In this document: positions 34,337-43,508 of the stretch, in pieces
How the letters are laid out: every line of letters starts with the position of its first letter
Position numbering within the stretch: the first letter of the stretch is position 1
Origin: Azoamicus sp964498335
Lineage (GTDB): Bacteria; Pseudomonadota; Gammaproteobacteria; UBA6186; Azoamicaceae
Length of the DNA stretch: 64,000 nucleotides
Assembly (NCBI GenBank): GCA_964498335.1
Contig: CAZCGL010000001.1
Span: forward strand, 62,001 to 126,000
Direction of reading: 5' to 3'
Position numbers and translations under genes: made by a program
Notes under the pieces: generated by a model
Told to the model about the DNA's origin: nothing
Databases searched by the model: none
The model's input: only the letters and a program-made list of their open reading frames with translations

Positions 34337-36007
34337 CTATTTTTTTTTTAAAAAAACTTCATTACAATTTTTATTAAACCATGATATGTCATTTATACTT
34401 GAAAAAGTTAATTCATTATAAAAAAAATTCACTTCATAAGTACAAACTTTAGATTTTGGATAAATATTTTTAATATAAATATTAATAATATTAATATCAA
34501 ATCTACTAAATGAAAAACTACTAAAAATACTTTTATCAAAAAAAAATTTAAGATCTAAGAACAATTTACTCCAATTAATATTAAAATTATATAACAAAAC
34601 AGGAATTTGTCTTAAAATCAAAAATTTATCATCAAATAACTCAAAAACTAATCCATATGTATTTAAAATATTTTTAAATTCTAAAAATATAGAAAAAACT
34701 TCCACGCTTAATAATTCACAATATAAAATTTTCTTATTTAAAATTCTATTATATTTTAAATACTGATTAGAAAAAAGTTTAACCAAAACTCTATTTCTAA
34801 TAACCGGTAAATAAGTAAAATATAATTTATTATTTAAATAAAAACAAACATTTAAACAATTATAAATTAAAATAATATTATTATTATTTTTAAAATACTT
34901 GTTAACATTATTATTCATACAAAAAAATTTATCAGGATCAGGATCTATATCTATTTTATGGATTAAATCATTTTTCTTATAAAAATTATCAGAACATTTT
35001 AAATCATTTGAATTTATTGATTTAGACATCGAATCAAATAAAAATTTATAAATAACATCAAAATTTTTAAATACTATATCCATTTTATTTATACTAAAAA
35101 AAATTGTATATAAAGATGGATCTAAATACAAATAAACACAATAACTTAAATTGTTTTTTTCACTCTTATTATAAAAAATATCATCAAATACTTTATCTAT
35201 TAAATCAGAATTAACTATTCTATTATTAACAAAAAAAAATTTAAATTTATTTATTTTTTTTTTAACAGAATTAAAATAAATAACTCCATGTAAATTTAGA
35301 TCATCTAACGAATAATTCAAATTAATAATATCGTCTATTCTTAATCCAGGATAAAAAAAAGATAAACGATTAAATTTAGAATACATATTATTGCATCTAG
35401 GAAAATTATACAATTCAACCCCATTTGAATAAAAAACAAATCTTACATCAAATCTAGATAAAACCATGCACGATAAAACATGAAATATATCATATTTTTC
35501 TTCTAAAATTTTTTTAGAATTATTTTTAAATTCAGAATTATTATAAAATAAATCTCTAACTTCTACAGTTGTGCCATTAATACCTGGACACTTTAAAACA
35601 TTATAATCAGAATTAGAATAATTAAAATTAATGTCATAAGCAAAATCTTGATCATAAGGTTTAGAAATAATATTTAGTTTAGATAAAGATCTTATAACAT
35701 ATAAAGACTCACCTCTAAACCCATAAGTGCTAATACAGTTCAAATCATCAATTTTAGATATTTTACTAGTGTTAAACCTAAGTCCAATTTTATTTAAATC
35801 ATTTTTATATATTCCTATTCCATCATCAACAACTTTAATTAATTTAGCTCCATAATTCTCAATATAAATAACTATACTAGAACTATTGGCATCTAAACTA
35901 TTTTCTATTAATTCTTTTAATACACATGACGGATATTTAATTAAAAAACTAATACTAAACTTATCTATTATTTCTTTAGATAATTGATTAATAAAAAATC
36001 GTTGCAT
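34337..36007 (-). CDS. mutL: DNA mismatch repair protein MutL
   Basis: MutL links mismatch recognition by MutS to strand incision. The N-terminal GHKL ATPase is intact: ELIENSLDANSSSIVIYI near residue 33, KVVDDGIGI near 54, and YGFRGESLYVIRSLS near 94. The rest of the 556 residues is Phe/Asn rich and divergent, with RQIPVLL near the end as in other MutL dimerisation domains. The metal-binding DQHAxxE motif of endonuclease-type MutL is not visible, as in the MutH-dependent type. It lies between ileS (6 bases) and rplU. Confidence 0.94.
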   Translation of the reverse strand: MQRFFINQLSKEIIDKFSISFLIKYPSCVLKELIENSLDANSSSIVIYIENYGAKLIKVVDDGIGIYKNDLNKIGLRFNTSKISKIDDLNCISTYGFRGESLYVIRSLSKLNIISKPYDQDFAYDINFNYSNSDYNVLKCPGINGTTVEVRDLFYNNSEFKNNSKKILEEKYDIFHVLSCMVLSRFDVRFVFYSNGVELYNFPRCNNMYSKFNRLSFFYPGLRIDDIINLNYSLDDLNLHGVIYFNSVKKKINKFKFFFVNNRIVNSDLIDKVFDDIFYNKSEKNNLSYCVYLYLDPSLYTIFFSINKMDIVFKNFDVIYKFLFDSMSKSINSNDLKCSDNFYKKNDLIHKIDIDPDPDKFFCMNNNVNKYFKNNNNIILIYNCLNVCFYLNNKLYFTYLPVIRNRVLVKLFSNQYLKYNRILNKKILYCELLSVEVFSIFLEFKNILNTYGLVFELFDDKFLILRQIPVLLYNFNINWSKLFLDLKFFFDKSIFSSFSFSRFDINIINIYIKNIYPKSKVCTYEVNFFYNELTFSSINDISWFNKNCNEVFLKKK

Positions 36008-36013
36008 AAAATA

Positions 36014-38773
36014 TTAGAAAAAAATTCTATCCTCTTTAAAATAATAAATATTTAATATACATCTATAACAAATTTTCAAACCTTTTGAAAAATAAACATT
36101 CCTATGCCAACATCTTTCACATTTAAAAAAAACAGATTTTAATACTTCGAAACTAATACATTTAATATTATAATTCAAAATAACGGAGACATTAGATACT
36201 AAAAAAAATAAAAATAAATCTGTATTAATTTTAAAAAAAAAATCATACCAATAAATATTACAATAAACAAATAAATTTAATTCTAATGACGATCCAATAT
36301 TGAATTTACGTCTAAAATTTTCTATAAGTTTATTAACTATTTCTTTAATTAAAAATAACTTATCAAAAAATATAAAATCAAAAATACTAAAATACATTTC
36401 ATTTAAAAATAAGTTAATTTTTAAATCAAAAATGCTTAAATGAACAGAAATGTCATCAACATACTTCATATTTTTCCAGATTTCTTCTGACGTAAATGAC
36501 AAAATAGGTGATATTAGTTTAACAAATTCGTACAAAATATAATATAATGTAGATTGACAAGCTAATCTTAAAATAGAATCAGATCTAGTTAAATATAATC
36601 TATCTTTTATTATCTCAAAATATTTGCTACCTAATTCATCTATACAAAAATTATATATTTTTTTATAAACATTAAAAAATTTATAATTATTAAAATCAAA
36701 AATAACACTATTTCTAAAAAAAACAAATTTATTCAAAATCCATTTATCAATATAAAAAATATTAAGATAACGTATCAAATTAATCTCTGGATTAAAATCA
36801 TTAACATTAGATAAAATAAATCTAAAAGTATTTCTAATTTTTCTATATGATTCACATATACGACTTAAAATTTCCTCAGATATATTAACATCAAAACCAT
36901 AATTAACAGACGATACCCATAATCTTAATACATCAGCTCCATAAACACTTACAACATCATTTGGTGATATAACATTATTTAAAGATTTAGACATTTTCCT
37001 ACCAAAACCGTCTAAAACAAACCCATGAGCTAATATAGTAGCAAAAGGTGCTAAATTATAATTAGCAACGGAATTTATTAAAGACGATTGAAACCAACCT
37101 CTGTACTGATCATTGCCTTCCAAACATAAATCAAAAGGAATTCTTAAAAAAACAAACTTATTTAAAATAAATTCGTAAACAGAACTAGAATCATACCATA
37201 CATCCAAAACATCTACAACTTTTTTGTATACTTGAGAATCAATATTAAAATAAGAAAAAACATCAATATCATACCAAAAATTAGTACCGCTTTTTTTAAT
37301 AATATTGATTATTTCATCTAAAATTTGTAACGACATAGGATGTAATTCGTTGCTATTCTTATTTACAAACAAAAATATAGGAACTCCCCAAATCCTCTGT
37401 CTAGAAATACACCAATCAGGGCGCTCACTAATCATAGAAATTATTTTATTTTTTCCATTATCAGGTATCCACTTAACAACATTTCTAGATAAATCAATAA
37501 CTTTTGTTCTTAAACATTTATTATCTATACTTAAAAACCATTGATTAGTAGTTCTAAATATAAGAGCACTTTTATGCCTCCAACAATGCGGGTATCTATG
37601 TAATACAGTCTCATGTAATAATAAATTATTTTTATCTTTTAATTTTTGAATAATATTATAATTAACATCCTTTATATTTAAGCTAGAAAAGTCTTCTACA
37701 TCTCCATAAAAATAACCATTTACATCAATTCTATTTTGAATCGGTAATCCAAATTTTAAAGCTACCTTATAATCATCATATCCATACCCAGGAGCTATAT
37801 GAACACAACCAGTACCAGAATCACTAGAAACATGCTCACTTAAAACAACTTTAACAAATTTGTTATATAACGGATGAATTATTCTCATGCTCATAAAAAA
37901 ATCAGCATCAAATTTATATAAAACATGTATTCTAGTAAAACCTAATTTTTTAACAACATTATCTAATAATTTTTTATCAAAAATATATCCCACTTCTTTA
38001 TAAGCAATAAGTACATATTCAGCTTTAGAATTCAATGCTATAGCTTCATTAAAAGGCAAAGTCCAGGGTGTAGTTGTCCAAATGATAAAACCTATTTTAC
38101 GAAAATAAAATTTATCAAAAAATTTTTCAAAATCAAAAATTTCAAAAAATACATAGATAGAATCTGATTCCTTATCTAAATATTCTAACTCAGCATCTGC
38201 TAATGCAGAAGTACAATCAAAACACCAATAAACAGGTCTAACACTGCTATAAATATATTTATTTTTCAACAAAGATTTAAAAGTTTTAACAATAGATGAT
38301 TCAAATTCAAAATTCATAGTTATATAAAAATCATTCCATGATGCATTAATACCTAAACGTATAAAAGAATTTTTTTGAATATTAATTTGCTCTTCAGCGT
38401 ATTTTCTGCATAATTCTCTAAAATCACTATCAGAAATTAAAAATTTTGATTTTTTTATTAATTTTTCTACGTTAAGTTCTATAGGTAATCCATGGCAATC
38501 CCATCCTGGAACAAAACTAATTAAAAATCCATCTAATTTTTTAAACTTACATATAATATCTTTTAGAATTTTATTAAAAGCATGTCCTATATGAATATCG
38601 CCATTAGCATATGGCGGACCATCATTCAAAACAAAAATTTGTTTACTAAATGATTTTTTATCATATAAGCTTATATTTTCCCAAAATTTTAAAATATTAA
38701 CTTCATTTAAACTAAGGTTAGCTTTCATAGAAAAATTAGTTTCAGGTAAATTTAATGTACATCTATAATCCAT
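36014..38773 (-). CDS. ileS: Isoleucyl-tRNA synthetase
   Basis: This class I enzyme charges tRNA-Ile and edits valine. It has about 919 residues (E. coli 938). The HIGH motif is in PYANGDIHIGHAFNKILKDI near residue 54, KMSKS in GRKMSKSLNNVISP near 595, the editing domain contains WTTTPWTLPFNEAIALN near 230, and the C-terminal zinc site CERCWHR with CYRC is complete. I chose the ATG at 38773, which gives the family start MDYRCTLNLPETNF and has a GAG ahead; an ATG at 38785 would add four residues. It leads a minus-strand run. lspA, a common partner, is absent here. Confidence 0.96.
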   Translation of the reverse strand: MDYRCTLNLPETNFSMKANLSLNEVNILKFWENISLYDKKSFSKQIFVLNDGPPYANGDIHIGHAFNKILKDIICKFKKLDGFLISFVPGWDCHGLPIELNVEKLIKKSKFLISDSDFRELCRKYAEEQINIQKNSFIRLGINASWNDFYITMNFEFESSIVKTFKSLLKNKYIYSSVRPVYWCFDCTSALADAELEYLDKESDSIYVFFEIFDFEKFFDKFYFRKIGFIIWTTTPWTLPFNEAIALNSKAEYVLIAYKEVGYIFDKKLLDNVVKKLGFTRIHVLYKFDADFFMSMRIIHPLYNKFVKVVLSEHVSSDSGTGCVHIAPGYGYDDYKVALKFGLPIQNRIDVNGYFYGDVEDFSSLNIKDVNYNIIQKLKDKNNLLLHETVLHRYPHCWRHKSALIFRTTNQWFLSIDNKCLRTKVIDLSRNVVKWIPDNGKNKIISMISERPDWCISRQRIWGVPIFLFVNKNSNELHPMSLQILDEIINIIKKSGTNFWYDIDVFSYFNIDSQVYKKVVDVLDVWYDSSSVYEFILNKFVFLRIPFDLCLEGNDQYRGWFQSSLINSVANYNLAPFATILAHGFVLDGFGRKMSKSLNNVISPNDVVSVYGADVLRLWVSSVNYGFDVNISEEILSRICESYRKIRNTFRFILSNVNDFNPEINLIRYLNIFYIDKWILNKFVFFRNSVIFDFNNYKFFNVYKKIYNFCIDELGSKYFEIIKDRLYLTRSDSILRLACQSTLYYILYEFVKLISPILSFTSEEIWKNMKYVDDISVHLSIFDLKINLFLNEMYFSIFDFIFFDKLFLIKEIVNKLIENFRRKFNIGSSLELNLFVYCNIYWYDFFFKINTDLFLFFLVSNVSVILNYNIKCISFEVLKSVFFKCERCWHRNVYFSKGLKICYRCILNIYYFKEDRIFF

Positions 38774-38868
38774 GACATATCTCATTTAAAACTTTATTAA
38801 ATTAAACAAAAATATATAAAAAATAACAACATAATATGTTTTTTTTTTAAAAAAAATATAAAAAAAAT

Positions 38869-38897
38869 TTGCATAATTTTTATAAAAAATATATATT
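38869..38897 (+). promoter_or_regulatory. Candidate promoter of the tRNA-tuf operon
   Basis: TTGCAT (38869-38874) and TATATT (38892-38897) are 17 bases apart, 14 bases before the first tRNA. It lies in the 138-base ileS/tRNA gap, the longest divergent gap in the window, otherwise made of A and T runs. Confidence 0.4.
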
Positions 38898-38911
38898 ATA
38901 TAAAAAATATT

Positions 38912-38984
38912 GCTGACGTAGCTCATCTGGTAGAGCAGCTGACTTGTAATCAGCAGGTAGTAGGTTCAAGTCCTATCGTCAGCT
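38912..38984 (+). tRNA. tRNA-Thr (anticodon TGT)
   Basis: A 73-base cloverleaf: acceptor stem GCTGACG with CGTCAGC, D arm GCTC..GAGC, anticodon stem GCTGA/TCAGC around CTTGTAA (TGT), T loop GTTCAAGTC. CCA is not encoded. First of four tRNAs in the order Thr-Tyr-Gly-Thr before tuf, as in E. coli thrU-tyrU-glyT-thrT-tufB. Confidence 0.97.
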
Positions 38985-38986
38985 AA

Positions 38987-39023
38987 ATTCTAATTAATTT
39001 TCTTGACTTTTATTAATTAGAAT
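38987..39023 (+). other. Perfect 12-bp hairpin between tRNA-Thr and tRNA-Tyr
   Basis: The arms ATTCTAATTAAT (38987-38998) and ATTAATTAGAAT (39012-39023) are exact reverse complements around a 13-base loop. The structure begins three bases after tRNA-Thr and has no U run behind it, so it looks more like a processing or spacing hairpin in the polycistronic tRNA precursor than a terminator. The loop contains TTGACT, which resembles a -35 box, but no good -10 is placed after it. Confidence 0.8.
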
Positions 39024-39045
39024 GAAAAAATATCTACTTATCAAA

Positions 39046-39130
39046 GGAGGAGTGCCCGAGTGGACAAAGGGAACAGACTGTAAATCTGCCGATCGAAAGA
39101 TCTACGTAGGTTCGAATCCTACTTCCTCCA
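39046..39130 (+). tRNA. tRNA-Tyr (anticodon GTA)
   Basis: An 85-base class II tRNA with a long variable arm (CCGATCGAAAGATC region), acceptor GGAGGAG with TTCCTCC (one G-U pair), anticodon stem CAGA/TCTG around CTGTAAA (GTA), T loop GTTCGAATC. CCA is not encoded. Confidence 0.97.
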
Positions 39131-39151
39131 AAAAAAATCAAATCAAAAAAC

Positions 39152-39222
39152 GCGGATGTAGTTTAACGGTAAAACTTCAGCCTTCCAAGCTGATAAAGTG
39201 GGTTCGATTCCCATCATCCGCT
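39152..39222 (+). tRNA. tRNA-Gly (anticodon TCC)
   Basis: A 71-base cloverleaf: acceptor GCGGATG with CATCCGC, anticodon stem CAGC/GCTG around CTTCCAA (TCC), T loop GTTCGATTC. CCA is not encoded. Confidence 0.97.
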
Positions 39223-39237
39223 TTTTAAAAACTTAAA

Positions 39238-39309
39238 GCCCATATAGCTCAGAGGTAGAGCATTTCCTTGGTAAGGAAAAGGTCACCGGTTCAATTCTGG
39301 TTATGGGCT
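39238..39309 (+). tRNA. tRNA-Thr (anticodon GGT)
   Basis: A 72-base cloverleaf: acceptor GCCCATA with TATGGGC, anticodon stem TTTCC/GGAAA around TTGGTAA (GGT), T loop GTTCAATTC. CCA is not encoded. It ends 20 bases before tuf. Confidence 0.97.
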
Positions 39310-39316
39310 AAATTTT

Positions 39317-39322
39317 AAGGAG
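39317..39322 (+). promoter_or_regulatory. Ribosome binding site that fixes the GTG start of tuf
   Basis: AAGGAG lies seven bases before GTG at 39330. It is one of the clearest Shine-Dalgarno sequences in the window. Confidence 0.8.
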
Positions 39323-39329
39323 ATAATAA

Positions 39330-40520
39330 GTGTCAAAATTAAAATTCGAAAGAACTTTACCTCATATAAATGTTGGTACAATAGGGCACGTTGATCATGG
39401 AAAAACAACTTTAACAGCTGCAATTACAAAAATACTATCTAAAAAGTTTGGTGGAGAATTTAAAGACTATGGTGATATAGATTCAGCTCCAGAAGAAAAA
39501 GAAAGAGGAATAACAATATCAACGGCACATGTAGAATATACGTCAGAAAAAAGACATTACGCTCATGTTGATTGTCCTGGACATGCTGATTATGTTAAAA
39601 ATATGATAACGGGTGCAGCACAAATGGATGGAGCTATACTAGTCGTATCAGCTGCTGATGGACCTATGCCTCAAACCCGCGAACATATATTATTAGCAAG
39701 GCAAGTTGGAGTTCCAAGTATAATAGTTTATTTAAATAAAGTAGACATGGTAGAAGATGAAGAATTATTAGAATTAGTAGAAATAGAAATAAGAGAATTA
39801 TTATCAAAATACGATTTTCCTGGAAATGATATACCTATTATAAAAGGTTCTGCATTAAAAGCTTTAAATGATGAAAATAAAGAATTAGGCGAAAAATCTA
39901 TATTAAACTTAGTAGATACTATGGATAAATATTTTCCTATTCCTAAAAGAGATGTTGAAAAACCATTTTTATTACCAATAGAAGATGTATTTACAATTTC
40001 AGGTAGAGGAACTGTAGTAACAGGAAGAGTTGAAAGAGGTATAATAAAAGTAGGCGATGAAGTAGAAATTGTTGGTATTAAAAAGACAATTAAGACAACA
40101 TGCACAGGTATAGAAATGTTTAGAAAAATATTAAATGAAGGTCAAGCTGGAGATAATGTAGGAGTATTATTACGCGGTACAAAGAAAGAAGAAGTAGAAA
40201 GAGGGCAAGTATTAGCAAAAACAAAAAGTATAACTCCTCATAAAAAATTTAAAGCAGAAGTTTATGTTTTAAGTAAAGAAGAAGGTGGAAGACACACTCC
40301 ATTTTTTAATGGATATAGACCACAATTTTATTTTAGAACTACCGATGTTACAGGAGAAATAATTCTGCCTAAAAATATAGAAATGATTATGCCTGGCGAT
40401 AATATAAATATAGAAATAAATTTAATATATCAAATAGCAATGGAAGAAGGTTTACGTTTTGCTATACGAGAAGGAGGAAAAACAGTAGGTGCTGGAATAG
40501 TATCTGCTATTATAGAATAA
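39330..40520 (+). CDS. tuf: Translation elongation factor Tu
   Basis: EF-Tu delivers aminoacyl-tRNA to the ribosome. It has 396 residues. All G motifs are intact: GHVDHGKT at 19-26, DCPGHADY near 81, NKVDM near 136 and GSALKAL near 174. The start is GTG, as in E. coli tuf, with a strong ribosome binding site. It follows the four tRNAs and precedes tRNA-Trp, an arrangement shared with many gamma- and betaproteobacteria. Less lysine biased than its neighbours, as expected of a strongly conserved protein. Confidence 0.99.
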   Translation: MSKLKFERTLPHINVGTIGHVDHGKTTLTAAITKILSKKFGGEFKDYGDIDSAPEEKERGITISTAHVEYTSEKRHYAHVDCPGHADYVKNMITGAAQMDGAILVVSAADGPMPQTREHILLARQVGVPSIIVYLNKVDMVEDEELLELVEIEIRELLSKYDFPGNDIPIIKGSALKALNDENKELGEKSILNLVDTMDKYFPIPKRDVEKPFLLPIEDVFTISGRGTVVTGRVERGIIKVGDEVEIVGIKKTIKTTCTGIEMFRKILNEGQAGDNVGVLLRGTKKEEVERGQVLAKTKSITPHKKFKAEVYVLSKEEGGRHTPFFNGYRPQFYFRTTDVTGEIILPKNIEMIMPGDNINIEINLIYQIAMEEGLRFAIREGGKTVGAGIVSAIIE

Positions 40521-40527
40521 TAAAAAA

Positions 40528-40601
40528 AGGTCAGTGGCTCAATTTGGTAGAGCAGCGGTCTCCAAAACCGCAGGTTGTGGGTTCGAGTCCCTCCTGGCCT
40601 G
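40528..40601 (+). tRNA. tRNA-Trp (anticodon CCA)
   Basis: A 74-base cloverleaf: acceptor AGGTCAG with CTGGCCT (one G-U pair), anticodon stem GCGGT/ACCGC around CTCCAAA (CCA), T loop GTTCGAGTC. 3' CCA is not encoded. The CCA anticodon reads UGG only, which fits use of UGA as a stop in this genome. It lies between tuf and secE, as in many gammaproteobacteria. Confidence 0.97.
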
Positions 40602-40617
40602 TATTTTTTTAAAAAAA

Positions 40618-40944
40618 ATGAAAAATCATAAAATTAAAAAAATTACAATAATAACAATATCTATACTTATTGTATTATTAACATTAATTAATATTTTAAT
40701 AAAAAATAAAATTTTCATGCTTGTTATAATATTAAGTATGTTTATTGCTTCTATAATTATTTTATTAAAAAATAAAAAATCAGAAATACTTGAATTAAAA
40801 TCAGAAATAAAAAGTATAGTTTGGCCAGATAAAAAAGAAGTGAATCAAACAATGTTAACAGTAACTATTATAATAATAAGTTCTAGTTTAATCATTTGGT
40901 TAATCGATTCTATGTTAACATTTTTAATATCAAAAATAATATGA
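40618..40944 (+). CDS. secE: Protein translocase subunit SecE
   Basis: SecE clamps SecY in the Sec translocon. It has 108 residues with three membrane helices (about 8-28, 33-51 and 80-103). The conserved amphipathic helix is ELKSEIKSIVWPDKKEVNQTM near 60, with the WP and third helix typical of SecE. The ATG at 40618 is chosen; the open frame extends upstream through tRNA-Trp but that part is not coding. The stop overlaps the nusG start as ATGA. Confidence 0.95.
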   Translation: MKNHKIKKITIITISILIVLLTLINILIKNKIFMLVIILSMFIASIIILLKNKKSEILELKSEIKSIVWPDKKEVNQTMLTVTIIIISSSLIIWLIDSMLTFLISKII

Positions 40945-41489
40945 TTAAAGAAAATAAATTAAAAAATTGGTATATTATTCAAACAGTTTCTGGTCACGAA
41001 AATAAAGTAAAAGAACAATTACAAGAAAAAATATTAAATCAAAATTTAAATACATTATTTGGAAAAATACTTATACCAACAGAAGACATAATAGAAATAA
41101 AAGCTGGTAAAAAATATACAAGTAAAAGAAAAATATTTCCTGGGTATGTCTTGATAGAAATGCAAATAACTGACGAAACACTACAAATAATAAAAAATAT
41201 AAAATATGTATTTGGGTTAATCGGAGGCACATCTGGAAATCCAGTCGCATTAAGTGAAGAAGAAACTAAAAATATTCTTGATAAGATGAAAGAAAGTTCA
41301 AAAAAACCTAAACCTAAAAAACTTTTTGAAACTGGAGAAATGGTTCGCGTAATAGATGGTCCATTTTCAGATTTTAATGGCACTGTAGAAGAAATAAATT
41401 ATGATAAAAATAGACTTTGTGTAGGAGTACTTATTTTTGGAAGATCAACACCAGTAGATTTAGATTTTAGTCAAGTTGAAAAAATATAA
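40941..41489 (+). CDS. nusG: Transcription termination/antitermination protein NusG
   Basis: NusG binds RNA polymerase and links it to Rho or to the ribosome. It has 182 residues (E. coli 181). The N-terminal domain has NWYIIQTVSGHENKVKEQL near residue 9 and KRKIFPGYVLIEM near 58. The KOW domain has GEMVRVIDGPFSDFNGTVEEI near 132. The start at 40941 is set by the ATGA overlap with secE and by family length. Confidence 0.97.
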   Translation: MIKENKLKNWYIIQTVSGHENKVKEQLQEKILNQNLNTLFGKILIPTEDIIEIKAGKKYTSKRKIFPGYVLIEMQITDETLQIIKNIKYVFGLIGGTSGNPVALSEEETKNILDKMKESSKKPKPKKLFETGEMVRVIDGPFSDFNGTVEEINYDKNRLCVGVLIFGRSTPVDLDFSQVEKI

Positions 41490-41501
41490 AAGGTAAAATA
41501 A

Positions 41502-41924
41502 ATGAAAATAACAGTAAAATTACAAATAAAAGCACAAGAAGCAAATCCTAGTCCACCTATAGGCCCAGCACTAGGATCAAAGGGCATAAATATAATGAAT
41601 TTTTGCAATAAATTTAATGACGCAACAAAAAATATGCCTGAAATTAAAAAAGGTACTTTAGTTTCTGTTATAATACATATATATCCAGATAAAAGTTTTG
41701 ATTTCATAATAAAATCAACACCTACTTCAAATATAATTAAAAGCATTTTAAATATAGAAAAAGGCAGTCAAAGTCCAAATAAAATAAAATTATGCAAAAT
41801 TAAAAAAGAACAATTAGAATTAATTGCAAAACAAAAAATAAATGATTTAATAGTAAATTCAAATGATGCTGCTATAAAAACAATATTAGGCACAGCAAAA
41901 AGTATGGGGATAGAAATAGAATGA
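41502..41924 (+). CDS. rplK: 50S ribosomal protein L11
   Basis: L11 is part of the GTPase-associated centre. It has 140 residues (E. coli 142). The Pro-rich N-terminus EANPSPPIGPALGSKGINI and the C-terminal GTAKSMGIEI are diagnostic. The stop overlaps the rplA start by 4 bases (ATGA). Confidence 0.98.
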   Translation: MKITVKLQIKAQEANPSPPIGPALGSKGINIMNFCNKFNDATKNMPEIKKGTLVSVIIHIYPDKSFDFIIKSTPTSNIIKSILNIEKGSQSPNKIKLCKIKKEQLELIAKQKINDLIVNSNDAAIKTILGTAKSMGIEIE

Positions 41925-42601
41925 CCAAAAAAATTAAAGATAATATTAAAAATCAAGTTTATTCTTTTGATAAAGCAATAGAACTAATAAAAAACTCAAA
42001 AAAAAGAAAATTTATTGAAAGTATAGATGTAGCTATACAATTAAATATTGTTCCAAACAAAAAAAATATAAGCATAAAAGGACATGCAATTCTTCCAAAC
42101 AAAATAAATAAAAATAAACGAATAGCAGCTTTTCTAACAAAAGATAATGAAATAACTGAAGCAAAAAATCAAAATATCGATATAATATTAGACGAAAAAA
42201 ACATACACGACTTTAATAAAAAAAATATAAATTTTGATTTAATTATAACAACTCCAAATTCAATAATAAAAATGGGTAAATTAAATAAAATTTTAGGTTC
42301 TAAGAATTTAATGCCTGACATAAAATATGGAACAATAACAACAAATATAACAGATACATTATCAAAAATAAAACAAAATTATATAAAATTTAAAAACGAT
42401 AAAACAGATGTAATACATTCATCTATAGGTAAAATTGATTTAGAATCAAATAAATTAAAAGAAAATTTAGAAACATTAATAAATGAAATAAAAAAATTCA
42501 AACCTCATACATGCAAAAATATGTCAATTAAAAAAATACATGTATCAAGTACAATGGGATGCGGTATTGAAATAAATTTAAATTCATTAAATATTCAGTA
42601 A
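41921..42601 (+). CDS. rplA: 50S ribosomal protein L1
   Basis: L1 forms the mobile stalk at the ribosome exit site and in many bacteria represses its own operon. It has 226 residues (E. coli 234), with SYDKAIELIK-type start (YSFDKAIELIKNSKKRKFIESIDV), KILGSKNLMPDIKYGTI near 125 and IKKIHVSSTMGCGIEI at the end. Very Lys/Ile/Asn rich. It overlaps rplK and lies 5 bases before rplJ. Confidence 0.97.
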   Translation: MTKKIKDNIKNQVYSFDKAIELIKNSKKRKFIESIDVAIQLNIVPNKKNISIKGHAILPNKINKNKRIAAFLTKDNEITEAKNQNIDIILDEKNIHDFNKKNINFDLIITTPNSIIKMGKLNKILGSKNLMPDIKYGTITTNITDTLSKIKQNYIKFKNDKTDVIHSSIGKIDLESNKLKENLETLINEIKKFKPHTCKNMSIKKIHVSSTMGCGIEINLNSLNIQ

Positions 42602-42606
42602 AAAAA

Positions 42607-43119
42607 ATGAAAAATACTAAAGAAAAAAAAGCATCTATAATTAAAGATATAAATAATTTAATATTAAATTCTGTTTCTACAACAATCATAGATTATTCAA
42701 AAGTTACGTCTCTAGAATTAAAAAAAATAAGAAAAGATTTATTTAATAAAAATATACAAGCAAAAGTATTAAAAAATAATTTAATAAAAAAATCATTAAT
42801 TGAAACAGATAATACAAAATTAATGCCATATATAAGTGGACAAATAATACTAATATTCAGTAATAATGAAATATCTGAACCATTAAAAATAATAAAAAAT
42901 TACAGTTTAAAAAATGATAATTTAAAGATTAAAGCAACATATGTATATGGAAAAATTTTTTCAAGTATAGATACACAAAAAATAATAAACTTAAATTCAA
43001 AAGAACAAGAATTATTTAATTTAATGTATGGTCTTAAAACACCAATGATAAGACTGGTAATTCTATTAAGTAATTTATTAAAAACAAAAAAAAATGGAGA
43101 AAACGATGAAAATAAGTAA
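42607..43119 (+). CDS. rplJ: 50S ribosomal protein L10
   Basis: L10 anchors L7/L12 dimers to the ribosome. It has 170 residues (E. coli 165). Family features: KKIRKDLFNKNIQAKVLKNNLIKKSL near 40, and the C-terminal L12-binding helix LIRLVILLSNLLKTKK-like end. Its last 14 bases overlap rplL. Confidence 0.95.
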   Translation: MKNTKEKKASIIKDINNLILNSVSTTIIDYSKVTSLELKKIRKDLFNKNIQAKVLKNNLIKKSLIETDNTKLMPYISGQIILIFSNNEISEPLKIIKNYSLKNDNLKIKATYVYGKIFSSIDTQKIINLNSKEQELFNLMYGLKTPMIRLVILLSNLLKTKKNGENDENK

Positions 43120-43483
43120 TGAAGATATTATAAATGCTATTTCAAATATGAATATATTAGAATTAACTGAATTAACAAATTTAATTGAAAAAACATTCAA
43201 TATATCAATACAACATCAACAAATAACTAATAATTCAGAAAAAAAAGAAGAAAATGTAAAAGTTGAAGAAAAAACAAGTTTTACAATAATAATGACTTCA
43301 TTTGGTGATAACAAATTAAACGTAATTAAAACTATAAGAAGTATATTAGACTTAGGTCTTAAAGAAGCAAAAGAATTTGTAGAAAAGCTTCCAGCAACTG
43401 TAAAAGAAAATATTCAAAAATCAGACGTAGAAAAAATAAAGACCGCTTTAGAAACAAGTGGTGCTAAAATAGAAATAAAATAA
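43106..43483 (+). CDS. rplL: 50S ribosomal protein L7/L12
   Basis: L7/L12 is the flexible stalk protein that recruits translation factors. It has 125 residues with an N-terminal dimerisation helix, a hinge rich in Glu/Lys/Val (here less Ala-rich than usual), and the C-terminal domain KLNVIKTIRSILDLGLKEAKEFVEKLP. The start at 43106 is chosen because GGAG lies at 43096-43099 and the N-terminus then matches E. coli; an ATG at 43094 would add four residues. Confidence 0.97.
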   Translation: MKISNEDIINAISNMNILELTELTNLIEKTFNISIQHQQITNNSEKKEENVKVEEKTSFTIIMTSFGDNKLNVIKTIRSILDLGLKEAKEFVEKLPATVKENIQKSDVEKIKTALETSGAKIEIK

Positions 43484-43508
43484 TGTTTAATTTAAGCGGA
43501 AAATATTT

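Noticed and set aside
38821..38911. Possible replication origin in the A/T runs before the tRNA operon
   Set aside because: No DnaA boxes or dnaA/dnaN genes nearby, and base skew does not change sign here.
39022..39228. Open frame of 68 codons across the tRNA-Tyr and tRNA-Gly genes
   Set aside because: It consists almost wholly of tRNA sequence; both cloverleafs fold with correct anticodons, so the frame is accidental.
40534..40617. Upstream extension of secE through tRNA-Trp
   Set aside because: The extension is tRNA sequence; secE has its own ATG at 40618 and family length from there.
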